Assembly (NCBI GenBank): GCA_964643355.1
Contig: CAZXPW010000021.1
Coordinates: 1 to 64,000, forward strand
Direction of reading: 5' to 3'
Length of the DNA stretch: 64,000 bases
Source of the DNA: FEN-1350 sp964643355
GTDB taxonomy: Bacteria > Planctomycetota > Phycisphaerae > Sedimentisphaerales > Anaerohalosphaeraceae
Notes under the pieces: model-generated
Databases searched by the model: none
The model's input: only the letters and a program-made list of their open reading frames with translations
Told to the model about the DNA's origin: nothing
Part shown: piece after piece, positions 18,538-27,472 of the stretch
Numbering within the stretch: the stretch's first letter is position 1
How the letters are laid out: each line of letters begins with the position of its first letter
Program-made: the position numbers and the translations under genes

Positions 18538-19761
18538 TCAATGTTTGGTAAAAGCGGTTTCGACTTTCCGGATACTTTCAAGGATATCCTCGATTTCCCG
18601 CTGCCCGTAATTTTCGTGAAACAGGATGTTAAAGGTCTGATCGCGGAAGGCCGTCGCATTGGGGGTTTGCGCCGGTCCATTCACATAGGGTTGGATCCAC
18701 GGCCACTCGCCCACCACGAACTTGTACTGTGGATTGACGCTGATCCCCTCGGCCGCGACGGCGCGAGCGAACTGCTCTTTCGACACCCGCAACCGGTTCG
18801 TATCGACCCTCAGCGTATGAAAGAAGGGAGACGGTACAACCTCCGGCCGCCATCGGCAGGGCTGAACCACCGTCGAGGATGCAAGGCCTTCATTGATCCG
18901 TTCGATAATGTCCAACCGCCGGCGAATGATCTCATCCAGCCGGGATAGGGTTGATAGCCCGATCGCACAGGACAACTCGTCCAGATTGTAGTTGAGAGCG
19001 GGATAAAGATTGAGTCGGGCATCTTTGGGGTCATAGTCGGGTTTACAAAACGGCTTGCCCCGATCCGCTAAAGAACGGATTCGCCAGTACAGATCCGGGT
19101 CTTCGGTGAAGACCAGGCCGCCGCAACCCCCCGTCGAGTGTGCCTTAGAAAACATCGTCGAGAAAGCCGCCGTCTGCCCAAAACGGCCGACTCGTTTTCC
19201 CCGGATACGGGCCCCATGCGCCTGTGAACAATCCTCCACAATTCGGATCCCACGACGTCGGGCAATTTTCATTATAGACACGATATCAACCGGAATTCCC
19301 GCCATATGAGTAATAACGGCCGCCCGCGTTCGATCCGTCAGCGCCGCTTCAAACTGTTCCGGTCCGACATTGAAACTGTCTGGTTCCGCGTCGGCAATCC
19401 GGAGCCGGCATCCCTGAAGCACCACCGCCGAAATCGAACCCGGATCGGTGACCGGTGAAACGATGACTTCGCTTCCCGGCTCAATCCCCAACGCTTGCAG
19501 AGCAAGATACACCGCCGCCGTCCCCGTACAGACGGCATCGGCAAATCCGCCTCCCTGAAACCGGCAAAAGCTTTCCGTATAACGGGTTTCCCATTCCCCC
19601 TGATAACCGAAGTCGAGACCCTTTTCCCAGCTTTCATGAAACACCCGCGTCACCATTTCCAGCTCGGCCGGACCGAACTGCTGGCGATAGGGCATCGGTT
19701 CGGTTCTAACCTTTTCACCTCCATGAATCGCCAGTTTTGACTGAGCTATTTTCATCCACAT
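18538..19761 (-). CDS. DegT/DnrJ/EryC1/StrS family PLP aminotransferase
   Basis: A 407-residue aminotransferase-fold protein. VCTGTAAVYLALQALGI, VSPVTDPGSI, RIVEDCSQAHGARIRGKRVG and FSTMFSKAHSTGGCGGLV follow the family order, with K206 in SKAHSTGG as the expected PLP-binding lysine. Family members aminate keto sugar nucleotides; some have become dehydratases. Two close ATGs exist (19761 and 19755). It lies six bases after a zinc-type C-methyltransferase, which suggests an amino, C-methylated deoxysugar. It is one of two aminotransferases in the region, so it need not be the legionaminate enzyme. Confidence 0.85.
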   Translation of the reverse strand: MWMKIAQSKLAIHGGEKVRTEPMPYRQQFGPAELEMVTRVFHESWEKGLDFGYQGEWETRYTESFCRFQGGGFADAVCTGTAAVYLALQALGIEPGSEVIVSPVTDPGSISAVVLQGCRLRIADAEPDSFNVGPEQFEAALTDRTRAAVITHMAGIPVDIVSIMKIARRRGIRIVEDCSQAHGARIRGKRVGRFGQTAAFSTMFSKAHSTGGCGGLVFTEDPDLYWRIRSLADRGKPFCKPDYDPKDARLNLYPALNYNLDELSCAIGLSTLSRLDEIIRRRLDIIERINEGLASSTVVQPCRWRPEVVPSPFFHTLRVDTNRLRVSKEQFARAVAAEGISVNPQYKFVVGEWPWIQPYVNGPAQTPNATAFRDQTFNILFHENYGQREIEDILESIRKVETAFTKH

Positions 19762-19767
19762 CCGAAG

Positions 19768-21114
19768 TCAACCGTGACGGGGGGATTCCGTAGGAATCTG
19801 AACAGCTGACGCTGTTCCATATCCCTTCGGATTCGGTAAAACACGGATCGAACCGTCAATTGCCTTCTTTTTGAGAACCTCAAATGGATCGACGAAACGA
19901 ATCCCTCGATTCCGTAACGGAAGACATAAGGTATCCATCCAGGCATCGTAACCAAAGGCGCCCCGGATAATTGTACCGGGAATCCGGGTCTCTGACCAGC
20001 GGCGATAGGCCTGTGTGGAAACCACTTCAACCGGATGAGGTAGAAATGCATATCGCCCGACTTTATCGGGATTGTCATCGACCAGCAGTGAAACACGGGG
20101 CCCGATCCCGGAAAACAACAGCAGGTGAAGCTGTTTGTACGACGCCCCAAGACAGACGACCGGGTCTTTCCACCCGACGGATTGCTCCCGCATGTCGCGG
20201 ACGAATCTTTGCCATCGATCGCCGAAGGTCCGGCATTGATGCAAAAATTCCGGCGATCCCGCGAACGATTGTCGAAAATCACGACCCGGTTTTTGAACCC
20301 TCCCCCACAACAGGATCACATCGTCGCCTCCTCCCCGGTCCTGGACGGTGTGGATCACCTCGAATCCCATCCGCTGAACGAGGAACTCGAGGTTGTCACG
20401 GGAATAGGTGTACGGGTGTTCAGGACGAAGGGAATACCCGCGCAGATCCTCCGTTAAAGCTCTGGCATCAGGAACTTCCACCAACAGGATTCCCGTATTC
20501 GACAACAACCGGCCGATATCCCGCAGAAAGGTATCTGGCCGGGAGACATGTTCGAGGGTATGCCGACAGATCACGACGCCGGCGCATCCATATTCGTCTC
20601 GAATTCGATCCGCCGAATCCCGGTCGAGATGACATGCTTCGTGTCGAAGAGACCTGCGCTTCAAAAGGTTGACACACGCGTCGGAGGGTTCGATCGCCAA
20701 CAGATTACGGAATCCCCGTGATCGCAGCAGATCCAGAAAAGTCCCATCATTGGCCCCCACCTCAATGATTAAATCGTCATTCTGGATCCCGATTTGACTG
20801 AGAAAAGGCAGAATTCGGCTTTCGATATACGGGGCGGGACGACGCCATGAGGTTAATGAAAAATGGGAATAATCCGAGACCGCAAGATTCAAATCCCGGA
20901 GTCGTATGAGACCACATATCGAACAAAATTCATACGAAAGAGGAAGTTCCCGCCCTTTCCATTCGGGTTCAACGGAAAACTGGGCAGTAACCGGGACTTG
21001 TCCGAGGTCAATGAATGTCTCGAACGATCGGCCCAAACAGACCGGACAAACCGAGTGTTCTGATTTCGGCTGAATGCCTATGATAGTCCTTGATGAATTC
21101 ATGTCGTCGTTCAT
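19768..21114 (-). CDS. Zinc-binding class I C-methyltransferase (sugar type)
   Basis: About 448 residues with the three-part layout of deoxysugar C-methyltransferases. An N-terminal zinc module has VCPVCLGRSF, then DLGQVPVTAQF and FCSICGLIRL. The SAM domain has IIEVGANDGTFLDLL and RHTLEHVSRP. The C-terminal substrate/product domain has CLGASYKQLHLL and LLVDDNPDKVG. TylC3-type enzymes of this kind add a methyl to C3 of 4-keto sugars. The ATG at 21114 lies eight bases after the previous stop; the open frame to 21258 would overlap it heavily. Together with the DegT protein it could make a branched amino sugar. Confidence 0.82.
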   Translation of the reverse strand: MNDDMNSSRTIIGIQPKSEHSVCPVCLGRSFETFIDLGQVPVTAQFSVEPEWKGRELPLSYEFCSICGLIRLRDLNLAVSDYSHFSLTSWRRPAPYIESRILPFLSQIGIQNDDLIIEVGANDGTFLDLLRSRGFRNLLAIEPSDACVNLLKRRSLRHEACHLDRDSADRIRDEYGCAGVVICRHTLEHVSRPDTFLRDIGRLLSNTGILLVEVPDARALTEDLRGYSLRPEHPYTYSRDNLEFLVQRMGFEVIHTVQDRGGGDDVILLWGRVQKPGRDFRQSFAGSPEFLHQCRTFGDRWQRFVRDMREQSVGWKDPVVCLGASYKQLHLLLFSGIGPRVSLLVDDNPDKVGRYAFLPHPVEVVSTQAYRRWSETRIPGTIIRGAFGYDAWMDTLCLPLRNRGIRFVDPFEVLKKKAIDGSIRVLPNPKGYGTASAVQIPTESPRHG

Positions 21115-21122
21115 TCGCCGGT

Positions 21123-22193
21123 TCACACAAACGCCAGATGTTCGGTGTCGGCCTGGAGATATTCCAGGACCATGCGGTTCTTGCCGTCGGCCACGCAATG
21201 GTGATTGCAGTCGCACGCGGGGTTGATCGTGAAGAATTTGTCCTTGCCGTCGAACCAAAAATCATGGAACCGCCGGTCGCGGATCGTGCCGATCAGGCCG
21301 CAGTCAAGGTTGTAGGCCTTATCCTGGCAGGAATAGACATTCTGGTCGGCCCCGATCACCGGCAGGATCTGCAGATACGGGCACCAGTCGTAGTCCTTGC
21401 GGAAACTTTCGAGCTGGCGATGATACGAATCATAAATCTCAAATCCATCGGCCGCGTGCGTCTGGATCGCGCGGGCAATCTGGTCGCGGACCTGATCGAA
21501 GACCGGGGCGTGGTAGTCGTTGTTCTCCCGGCCGTCATTGCTGACGATGCACGGGCTGATCTTGACGCTGTGAATGCCCGTATCCCGCAGCTTGCCGACC
21601 AGTTCGCAGACATGCGCGGCGTTTTCGCGATCGACGATGATCGAGGCGCCAGCGTGGCACGATCCGCCATATTGCCTGAACGCCCGCAGGTTGGCCAGCA
21701 CCTTGTCGAACTCACGATCGGAAACGCCGCGGTATCGGGCGTAACTGGCTCCATCCCATCCGTCGATGCTGACCCGCAGCCAGGTCGCATGATGGGCGAA
21801 AAACTCGGCGATCTCTCCGATTACGCGGGCCCCGTTCGAGAGCGCCGCAAACTGGATTCCCGAATCGGCCAGCCGTTGCGCCGTCTCCAACAGATCCGGA
21901 TAACAGAAGGGCTCCCCTCCTCCGCTGAAGGTCACGGCCTTAACGCCCATCGCAGCCAGATCCTCGACGATCTCGAACATCTTGTCGCGCTGGATCGAAT
22001 CGCGTTCGTTCATATCCTTGCCGAGCTGAAGCCCGTCGGCTCGATATGCGCAATACCGGCAACTGTGGCAACAGACATTCGTCGGCTTGATCCGGATATG
22101 CACCGGCGGCAGGATCGCCGACGCATCCCGCCCCAGCGAATTCAGCTTGTCGGAAAAATGAAAGATTTTGGTCTTGCTGTAATACTGTCCCAT
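21123..22193 (-). CDS. Radical SAM/SPASM domain protein
   Basis: A 356-residue radical SAM enzyme. C41, C45 and C48 in TNVCCHSCRYCAYR give the CxxxCxxC motif that holds the 4Fe-4S cluster, and FSGGGEPFCYPDL matches the GGEP SAM-binding segment. The C-terminal cysteines (YDWCPYLQILP, YSCQDKAYNLDC, NPACDCNHHC) indicate a SPASM-type auxiliary cluster region. Substrate unknown. In glycan clusters such enzymes can carry out epimerisation, dehydration or other radical chemistry on sugars. It is first after a 365-base spacer and ends eight bases before the C-methyltransferase. Confidence 0.85.
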   Translation of the reverse strand: MGQYYSKTKIFHFSDKLNSLGRDASAILPPVHIRIKPTNVCCHSCRYCAYRADGLQLGKDMNERDSIQRDKMFEIVEDLAAMGVKAVTFSGGGEPFCYPDLLETAQRLADSGIQFAALSNGARVIGEIAEFFAHHATWLRVSIDGWDGASYARYRGVSDREFDKVLANLRAFRQYGGSCHAGASIIVDRENAAHVCELVGKLRDTGIHSVKISPCIVSNDGRENNDYHAPVFDQVRDQIARAIQTHAADGFEIYDSYHRQLESFRKDYDWCPYLQILPVIGADQNVYSCQDKAYNLDCGLIGTIRDRRFHDFWFDGKDKFFTINPACDCNHHCVADGKNRMVLEYLQADTEHLAFV

Positions 22194-22558
22194 ATTTGAA
22201 GAAACTGGATTATCTCTCTTGCTTCAGCAAATCCGGATAGATCATCACCAGCGTCGGTCGTATCGTTTCTGTCCGGACCGAACCGGACCGAGGTTCAATC
22301 CCGGCTCCCATCCCCAATGGGGACACGGAGGTAAGAGCTACAACGCTAATTGTAATATAGACGATTGATTGTAAGTACTTTTTTCAAAAGAAGTTATACA
22401 AGTTTTAATGTTCGTTTTTGAGGCTGAACAATAAAAGTTCTCGTTATGGTTCTAAATCCTTAAACAATCATAAGTTACATTGGTTCCATGTTGATCTTCT
22501 TAGCGTTGTAGAAGTAGAAAGGGTGGCGGAATTCATTGGATTCATAGATCGATCCCCG
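22194..22558. other. AT-rich intergenic region with two short hairpins
   Basis: No gene was found in this 365-base spacer. The half nearest 22559 (about 22340-22540) is clearly richer in A and T than the surrounding genes. Two perfect short inverted repeats lie nearer the radical SAM gene: 22271-22288 (six-base stem, loop ACCGAA) and 22311-22323 (five-base stem, three-base loop). Neither is followed by a T run in either direction. The minus-strand gene at 22193 must be expressed either by readthrough or from a promoter here; no convincing -35/-10 or -24/-12 pair was found. Confidence 0.5.
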
Positions 22559-23221
22559 TTACTCAAAAAAGATGAACTCATAATCGCCGTGATAACCGAA
22601 CCTCTCAAAGAGCCACTGCCAGCTTTGTGGTCGAAAGAATGATTCGCAAGTCAGGGCCCAGCATTGCAGATTGCACAGTTCCCTTTCATTGCGGAAACTT
22701 TCGACGACGATGTACTGGTTGCGCGACACCCGATCCATCTCCCGAAACGCCCCTTCCAGCCGCTCAACGGGGAGATTGTGCAGGGTCGTCAGCGAGATTG
22801 CCAAATCAAACTGTTTGTCGGCAAAGGGATACGGGTCTTCGGCACGATGGACAAATAACCGATCGCGGATTTCGGGCTTGGCATGTTCAATCGCATACGC
22901 GGAAGAATCGAATCCGGAGATTCGGGCCCTCGGAAGTAATCGTGACAACTCATAAAGCAGAAAGGCCTTGCCGCAACCGACATCGAGAATCGAGGCATCG
23001 TCCTTGAGATCGTATTCGCGGATCAGGGACTGGGCCACCACAGCCCATCGGCCGTCATACCGATACCCGCCGTATCCGTACCGTCGATCGCCATCCCAAT
23101 ATTCGTATCCATAGTCCCGGGCGACGACCATGCAGGCGGGCTTGTTGTCCATCATCCGGCCAACATAATCGCGGTTCGTTCGAGTATGGAGCGGAGTGAC
23201 GATATTACGAAGCCGACCCAC
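22559..23221 (-). CDS. Class I SAM-dependent methyltransferase
   Basis: A 220-residue methyltransferase with motif I SILDVGCGKAFLLYEL, motif II-like FAISL-type sequence (FDLAISLTTLHNLP) and an N-terminal segment YGYEYWDGDRRYGYGGYRYDGRW. That segment recurs in methyltransferases located next to split transketolases in polysaccharide clusters. The start is a GTG at 23221, overlapping the transketolase C-half by 17 bases. Likely acts on the same unusual sugar as the transketolase pair. The ATG at 23152 would remove part of the conserved N-terminus and is less likely. Confidence 0.8.
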   Translation of the reverse strand: MGRLRNIVTPLHTRTNRDYVGRMMDNKPACMVVARDYGYEYWDGDRRYGYGGYRYDGRWAVVAQSLIREYDLKDDASILDVGCGKAFLLYELSRLLPRARISGFDSSAYAIEHAKPEIRDRLFVHRAEDPYPFADKQFDLAISLTTLHNLPVERLEGAFREMDRVSRNQYIVVESFRNERELCNLQCWALTCESFFRPQSWQWLFERFGYHGDYEFIFFE

Positions 23222-24143
23222 TCGGGCACTCCATCATCGATCGAACCGCAGAAATGATTTGTCGGCTGGATAGTCCGTTGTTTTCCTTCATCCACCCGTA
23301 CGAGCCGTACCCGGCGGGAAATCGATCCCGCAACCCCATCCGCTTGCACATGACTCCGCATCCGTTTTCGGCCAGAACCTCGCTGACGATCCCCCCCAAC
23401 CCGCCGAACACCGAATGTTCTTCGACCGTCAGAACCAGGCCCGTCTTTTCGGCCGCTTCCAGCAAGGCCGCCTCGTCAAACGGCTTGACCGTCGGGTAAT
23501 GCAGTACACAGACTTGAATACCCTCTTTTTCCAATTCCCTCCCGGCCGCAAGGACTTCCGGCACAATGTGTCCTGTGGTCACGATCGTCAGGTCGCCGCC
23601 TTCACGCAGAGTCACGGCCTTTCCGACCATGAACGGCCGTTCGGTCTCGTACACCTTCGGACTGCCTCCCGTCGCCAGGCGGATATACACCGGCCCGTCG
23701 ATCTGGGTTGCTGCAAAAGTCACCTGACGCGCCTCCAGCGGATCGCACGGGGCAAAAATTGTCATCCCCGGCAAAATCCGCATCACGGCCAGATCCTCAA
23801 CGGTATGATGGGTCGGTCCCAGATCGCTATAGGCGAATCCCGCCCCGATCCCGACCAGCTTGACATTCATCCGCTGCAGGCAGACATCGTCGCGGATTTG
23901 TTCGTAGGCCCGCATCGTCAGGAAACCCGCGATGGTGTAGGCGAACGGGACTTTGCCGCAGGCGGCCAGACCCGCAGCGACGCTGATCATGTTGGCCTCG
24001 GCAATCCCGAAGTTGATGAACCGCCCCGGAAAATCCTTCCGATAGCGGTCATAGACGATCGCGCCGTTGTCGGCCACGAGGGCCAGTACCCGTGGGTCCC
24101 GTCCGGCCAGGTCATGCATCGCGGCGATATAGGCGTTTCGCAT
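23205..24143 (-). CDS. Transketolase C-terminal half (pyrimidine-binding and C domains)
   Basis: About 312 residues corresponding to the second half of transketolase or DXP synthase. GRFINFGIAEANMISVAAGLA contains the catalytic glutamate (GIAE), and GPTHHTVEDLAVMR is the conserved GPTHxxxEDLA segment. The final third is the transketolase C-terminal domain (LTVEEHSVFGGLGG). The ATG at 24143 comes two bases after the stop of the N-half, so the two halves are made in equal amounts and should pair. Together they would transfer a two-carbon ketol unit using thiamine diphosphate; a role in making a branched or chain-extended sugar is inference. Confidence 0.88.
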   Translation of the reverse strand: MRNAYIAAMHDLAGRDPRVLALVADNGAIVYDRYRKDFPGRFINFGIAEANMISVAAGLAACGKVPFAYTIAGFLTMRAYEQIRDDVCLQRMNVKLVGIGAGFAYSDLGPTHHTVEDLAVMRILPGMTIFAPCDPLEARQVTFAATQIDGPVYIRLATGGSPKVYETERPFMVGKAVTLREGGDLTIVTTGHIVPEVLAAGRELEKEGIQVCVLHYPTVKPFDEAALLEAAEKTGLVLTVEEHSVFGGLGGIVSEVLAENGCGVMCKRMGLRDRFPAGYGSYGWMKENNGLSSRQIISAVRSMMECPSGSAS

Positions 24144-24145
24144 GG

Positions 24146-25021
24146 TTATTCGCGCTTTCCGATCGTCAATTCTTCCATCCCCAGATCGCGGCAGGCCGCC
24201 TTCATCTCCTCCGGATTCGGCAGCCGGTAATGCCAAATTGGGACATTTTCCATGAAGCTGACGCCTTTGCCCTTGGTTGTATGCGCGAGAACAAGATTGG
24301 GTCTTCCAGATTCAAACGGTATCCGTCCAAAGGCATCCAGTAAAGCCGTAATGTCATGGCCGTCCACTTCACACACAGACCAGCCGAACGACCGCCACTT
24401 GTCGGCCAGCGGCTCCAGCGACACGATTGAATCGAGCCGGTCCAGTGCCTGGAGCTTGTTGTAGTCGAGAATCGCCGTCAGATTGTCCAGCCCCTGCTGT
24501 CCGGCAAACATCGCCGCCTCCCATACCGACCCTTCTTGACATTCTCCATCGCCGAGAACAACAAATGTGCGATACGACTTGCGATCCATCTTTCCCCCCA
24601 GAGCGATCCCGACGCCGAACGGAAATCCATGGCCCAGCGCCCCGGTCGAGGCCTCCACACCCGGGAGTTTGTGCATATCGGGATGGCCGCCGAGGATCGT
24701 TCCGCTGCGCCCGTAGGTCTCCAGAAGCGACTCCTCGATGAATCCCATTTCGGCGAGGATCGTGTACAGGGCGACCGCCGCATGCCCCTTACTCAGGATG
24801 AAGCGGTCCCGGTCGGGATTGTTCGGATCGGCCGGGTCCACGCGGAGGATTTGACGATAGAGAACCGTCAGGATTTCGACAATGGAGAAACAGGCCGGCA
24901 AATGGCCGCCGCCGCCCAGACAAATCGTGCGGAAGATCTTTCGCCGCATCTCGGCCGCGCACTGGCGCAACCCTTCAATCGTTTCCTGCTGACTCGACTT
25001 GTCCAGAACGAATTGCGGCAT
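24146..25021 (-). CDS. Transketolase N-terminal half (thiamine diphosphate-binding domain)
   Basis: About 291 residues. FILSKGHAAVALYTIL, STGALGHGFPFGVGIAL and the TPP/metal motif from VLGDGECQEGSVWEAAMFA to ILDYNKLQA are visible, as is TTKGKGVSFMEN near the C-terminus. This is the pyrophosphate-binding half of transketolase, encoded separately from the other half, as is common in archaea and in sugar-biosynthesis clusters. The start at 25021 (MPQFVLDK) is 11 bases after the radical SAM stop; the longer frame to 25108 runs into that gene. Forms a heteromeric enzyme with the downstream product. Confidence 0.88.
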   Translation of the reverse strand: MPQFVLDKSSQQETIEGLRQCAAEMRRKIFRTICLGGGGHLPACFSIVEILTVLYRQILRVDPADPNNPDRDRFILSKGHAAVALYTILAEMGFIEESLLETYGRSGTILGGHPDMHKLPGVEASTGALGHGFPFGVGIALGGKMDRKSYRTFVVLGDGECQEGSVWEAAMFAGQQGLDNLTAILDYNKLQALDRLDSIVSLEPLADKWRSFGWSVCEVDGHDITALLDAFGRIPFESGRPNLVLAHTTKGKGVSFMENVPIWHYRLPNPEEMKAACRDLGMEELTIGKRE

Positions 25022-25032
25022 TGTCCTGTCGC

Positions 25033-26103
25033 TTAGACAAAATTCACATGTTTGGCCGTCGGCCATCGGATCTCGCTGAGATACTCGTTGATCGCATGGG
25101 GCCGGCAATTTGGCGGACAGACGCGACAGACCTCCAGTTGTTCTTCGATGTGTTGTTTGATCCTCTTGCGTTTGTCTCCCCGCCAGATATCAAAAAAGGA
25201 CGCCTCTCCGATATTCCCGTATACAAATTCGGCCCGGTCCCAATACGGAAGGCAACTGGCCACATCTCCGCCGGAGTTGATCGCGGTGATGAAGCTGGTC
25301 CCCAGACAGTGCACATAATTCCGTTGACCATACCCTTCAAATGCATTGCGCCGAATGACAACCGAAAAGTCCGGCCCGCTCAACTTCTCCAGCCGCCCAA
25401 AGATCCGCTCCAGCCGCAATAACGACAACGGCTCTTTGATTTGATAGCTTTGCTTGTCGTTCTGCTGGACAAACGGCTTGACCACAAAGTAGTCGATGCC
25501 CGCGGATTTGAGCCGGCTGGCGGCTTCAAACACATAATCCAGATTCTCCGGCAACAGAACAAACTGCGCTCCCAGATCGACGCCGAGGTTTTGACGCCGC
25601 CGGATCTCAACTGCCTGCTCGATACGGCCAACGACCCGCTCGAATACCCGCGTTGAAACCTGATGAATGGCGGCGTAATTGTCCGGCGAACCCCCGTTGA
25701 AACTGAACCGGACGAACAATAACGACGGAAGAATTGCTTCCGCCAGTTCTTCCGTTAGAAGTTGACCATTGGTAAACAGACCGGCATCGATCCCCTGCCG
25801 ATGACAACGATCGACCATCGGCCCCAGATCCGGATGAAGCAACGGTTCGCCCTCTCCGGCGAACAGAACGCTCCGCACCCCACATGCGGCCAGTTCGTCG
25901 ATCAGCGCCAACGCTCGATTGCCATCCAGACGACGATTCGGGTGGCCGATATAATCATACGCACAGAACACACAGCGATGATTGCAGGAACCGACGGGAC
26001 TGATTTCCACATACAGCGGAAAACAATCGCCCGTTTCCATGAATTCGGCCACGCGATCCGGATGATACATCAGCTTGTGCCCGTCCATCAGGAACCGACG
26101 CAT
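25033..26103 (-). CDS. Radical SAM/SPASM domain protein
   Basis: About 356 residues. GSCNHRCVFCAYD provides the CxxxCxxC cluster motif at C40, C44 and C47, and FAGEGEPLLHPDL is the SAM-binding GEP region. Later cysteines (YVHCLGTSF, VASCLPYWD, LEVCRVCPPNCRPH) fit a SPASM auxiliary cluster domain. The ATG at 26103 shares a base with the upstream stop (TGATG). It is followed after 11 bases by the split transketolase, so it probably acts in the same pathway. Homologous in layout to the proteins at 21123 and 32030, but not a close copy of either. Confidence 0.85.
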   Translation of the reverse strand: MRRFLMDGHKLMYHPDRVAEFMETGDCFPLYVEISPVGSCNHRCVFCAYDYIGHPNRRLDGNRALALIDELAACGVRSVLFAGEGEPLLHPDLGPMVDRCHRQGIDAGLFTNGQLLTEELAEAILPSLLFVRFSFNGGSPDNYAAIHQVSTRVFERVVGRIEQAVEIRRRQNLGVDLGAQFVLLPENLDYVFEAASRLKSAGIDYFVVKPFVQQNDKQSYQIKEPLSLLRLERIFGRLEKLSGPDFSVVIRRNAFEGYGQRNYVHCLGTSFITAINSGGDVASCLPYWDRAEFVYGNIGEASFFDIWRGDKRKRIKQHIEEQLEVCRVCPPNCRPHAINEYLSEIRWPTAKHVNFV

Positions 26104-26783
26104 CACAGCCCCCCCTTTCGCTTGCGGCAACAGACCGCAATCAGATAATGGACCATCGGCAGATAACCCGTGTGAACCACCTCGTCATTGGCTCCAAACA
26201 AAAACACCTGATGAAAGTGCCGCTTGAGTTGATCCCGAAGCCGATCCCCGGAATACAGATTCACATGGCCGGCACGGGCCGTTTCCGAGGCGTATTGCTG
26301 AGCCGTAATGTTGGGGGTTCCGATGATCGCAATCCCATATTCATTCAGATGTGCCAGAATCACCCGGATCCACTCTTCCGATTGGTCGGCCGGAATATGC
26401 TCGATCACATCCAATGCAACAACCGCATCAAATGTTCCGAGTCGGGCGTCAAAAAAATCGCCGCAGGTAAATTCCATGGCCGCCGAGGTCCAATTCGCTT
26501 TGGCGGACGAGATCGCCTCGGCGTCGAAATCCAGTCCGTGCGCCCTCCCGCATTCCCGGGCCAGAACCCAGGTCCCCAGCCCCTCTGCGCAGCCCAGATC
26601 CAAAACGCTCCGACCGGCGCCGATCAGCTTGGCGGCGAATTTGTAATACGCCTGCGAAAACAAAAGCCGACGAGGACTGTGCCGCATCCAGTACGAAATA
26701 TGTTCGCCGAAACGGATCGGATTCGGACTCATGCCCTCCTTGACGACCAGCCAGGGGTTTTTTGTCGCCGATTCGCCGCTCAT
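26103..26783 (-). CDS. SAM-dependent methyltransferase, tandem copy 2
   Basis: About 226 residues. SVLDLGCAEGLGTWVLA is motif I, AVVALDVIEHIPADQSEEW is the motif following the central strand, and IIGTPNITAQQYASETARAGHVNLY matches the upstream gene nearly position for position. The ATG at 26783 overlaps the stop of its paralogue as ATGA. The pair is probably a local duplication specialised for two positions on one substrate or two substrates. The family is typical of glycan clusters; the substrate is not predictable. Confidence 0.82.
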   Translation of the reverse strand: MSGESATKNPWLVVKEGMSPNPIRFGEHISYWMRHSPRRLLFSQAYYKFAAKLIGAGRSVLDLGCAEGLGTWVLARECGRAHGLDFDAEAISSAKANWTSAAMEFTCGDFFDARLGTFDAVVALDVIEHIPADQSEEWIRVILAHLNEYGIAIIGTPNITAQQYASETARAGHVNLYSGDRLRDQLKRHFHQVFLFGANDEVVHTGYLPMVHYLIAVCCRKRKGGL

Positions 26784-27463
26784 CCTGCGTCTTTCGGATT
26801 GCACGCAACGGCCAGCAAATAATGGCTCATCGCCTCAAACCCGACATGGACAATCTCATCGTTCATACCAAACAAGAAGACCGTGTGAAAAAATCGTCCG
26901 ATTGTTGCGCGAAGACGGTTGGCCGTATAGAGATTGATATGTCCTTCCTGGCTGGCTTTGGAAGCATAGATACCGGCCGTTTGATTCGGAGTCCCAATGA
27001 CGACAATCCCGTCTTCCGCCAGATTTCGTACGATCGTCGAAAAAAAACGATCTTCCTCTTCCGTTGCGATATGTTCGACGACATCCAACGACACCACCGA
27101 ATCGAACCGGCCATAGACTTTTCCCAGAAAGTCTTCTTCCACAAATCGCACGGAGGGCGAGTTCCAGTTTTGCCGGGCCGCAAAGATGGCTTCGGCATCC
27201 AGATCGACGCCCGTATAACAACGAGCCGATTCGGCCAAAATCGCCGTCCCGATCCCTTCGCTGCAACCCAACTCCAGCATGTCCCCGCCGCAATCGGCCA
27301 TCTTGGCGGCAAATTTGTATCGCGACAGCACAAAACCGAGCCGTTTGGGATCGACCGCCAGATTATACGACCAATGCCGGCCGAGTTTCCAATCAGGACC
27401 CCCGAAATGATTCCGTACCTGTTGCCACTGTTGGCGGCCGTGATCCAAAGCGGTGCGCTTCAT
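26780..27463 (-). CDS. SAM-dependent methyltransferase, tandem copy 1
   Basis: A 227-residue paralogue of the next gene. MLELGCSEGIGTAILAES is motif I, SVVSLDVVEHIATEEEDRF follows, and VIGTPNQTAGIYASKASQEGHINLY and FLFGMNDEIVHVGFEAMSHYLLAV are shared with the copy at 26103-26783. Begins ten bases after the GT9-type gene. Both have a FAAK motif upstream of motif I (SRYKFAAKM, YYKFAAKL). Likely O-methylates a sugar hydroxyl; this is inference from family and neighbours. Confidence 0.82.
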   Translation of the reverse strand: MKRTALDHGRQQWQQVRNHFGGPDWKLGRHWSYNLAVDPKRLGFVLSRYKFAAKMADCGGDMLELGCSEGIGTAILAESARCYTGVDLDAEAIFAARQNWNSPSVRFVEEDFLGKVYGRFDSVVSLDVVEHIATEEEDRFFSTIVRNLAEDGIVVIGTPNQTAGIYASKASQEGHINLYTANRLRATIGRFFHTVFLFGMNDEIVHVGFEAMSHYLLAVACNPKDAG

Positions 27464-27472
27464 GGAGAAATC

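Noticed and set aside
21090..22199. 369-codon plus-strand open frame opposite the radical SAM gene
   Set aside because: It mirrors the codon structure of the minus-strand gene, which has clear Fe-S motifs; a shadow frame.
22285..22310. tRNA T-arm-like string GGTTCAATCC in the spacer
   Set aside because: The flanking bases do not pair as a T stem, and no acceptor, D or anticodon arms are present.
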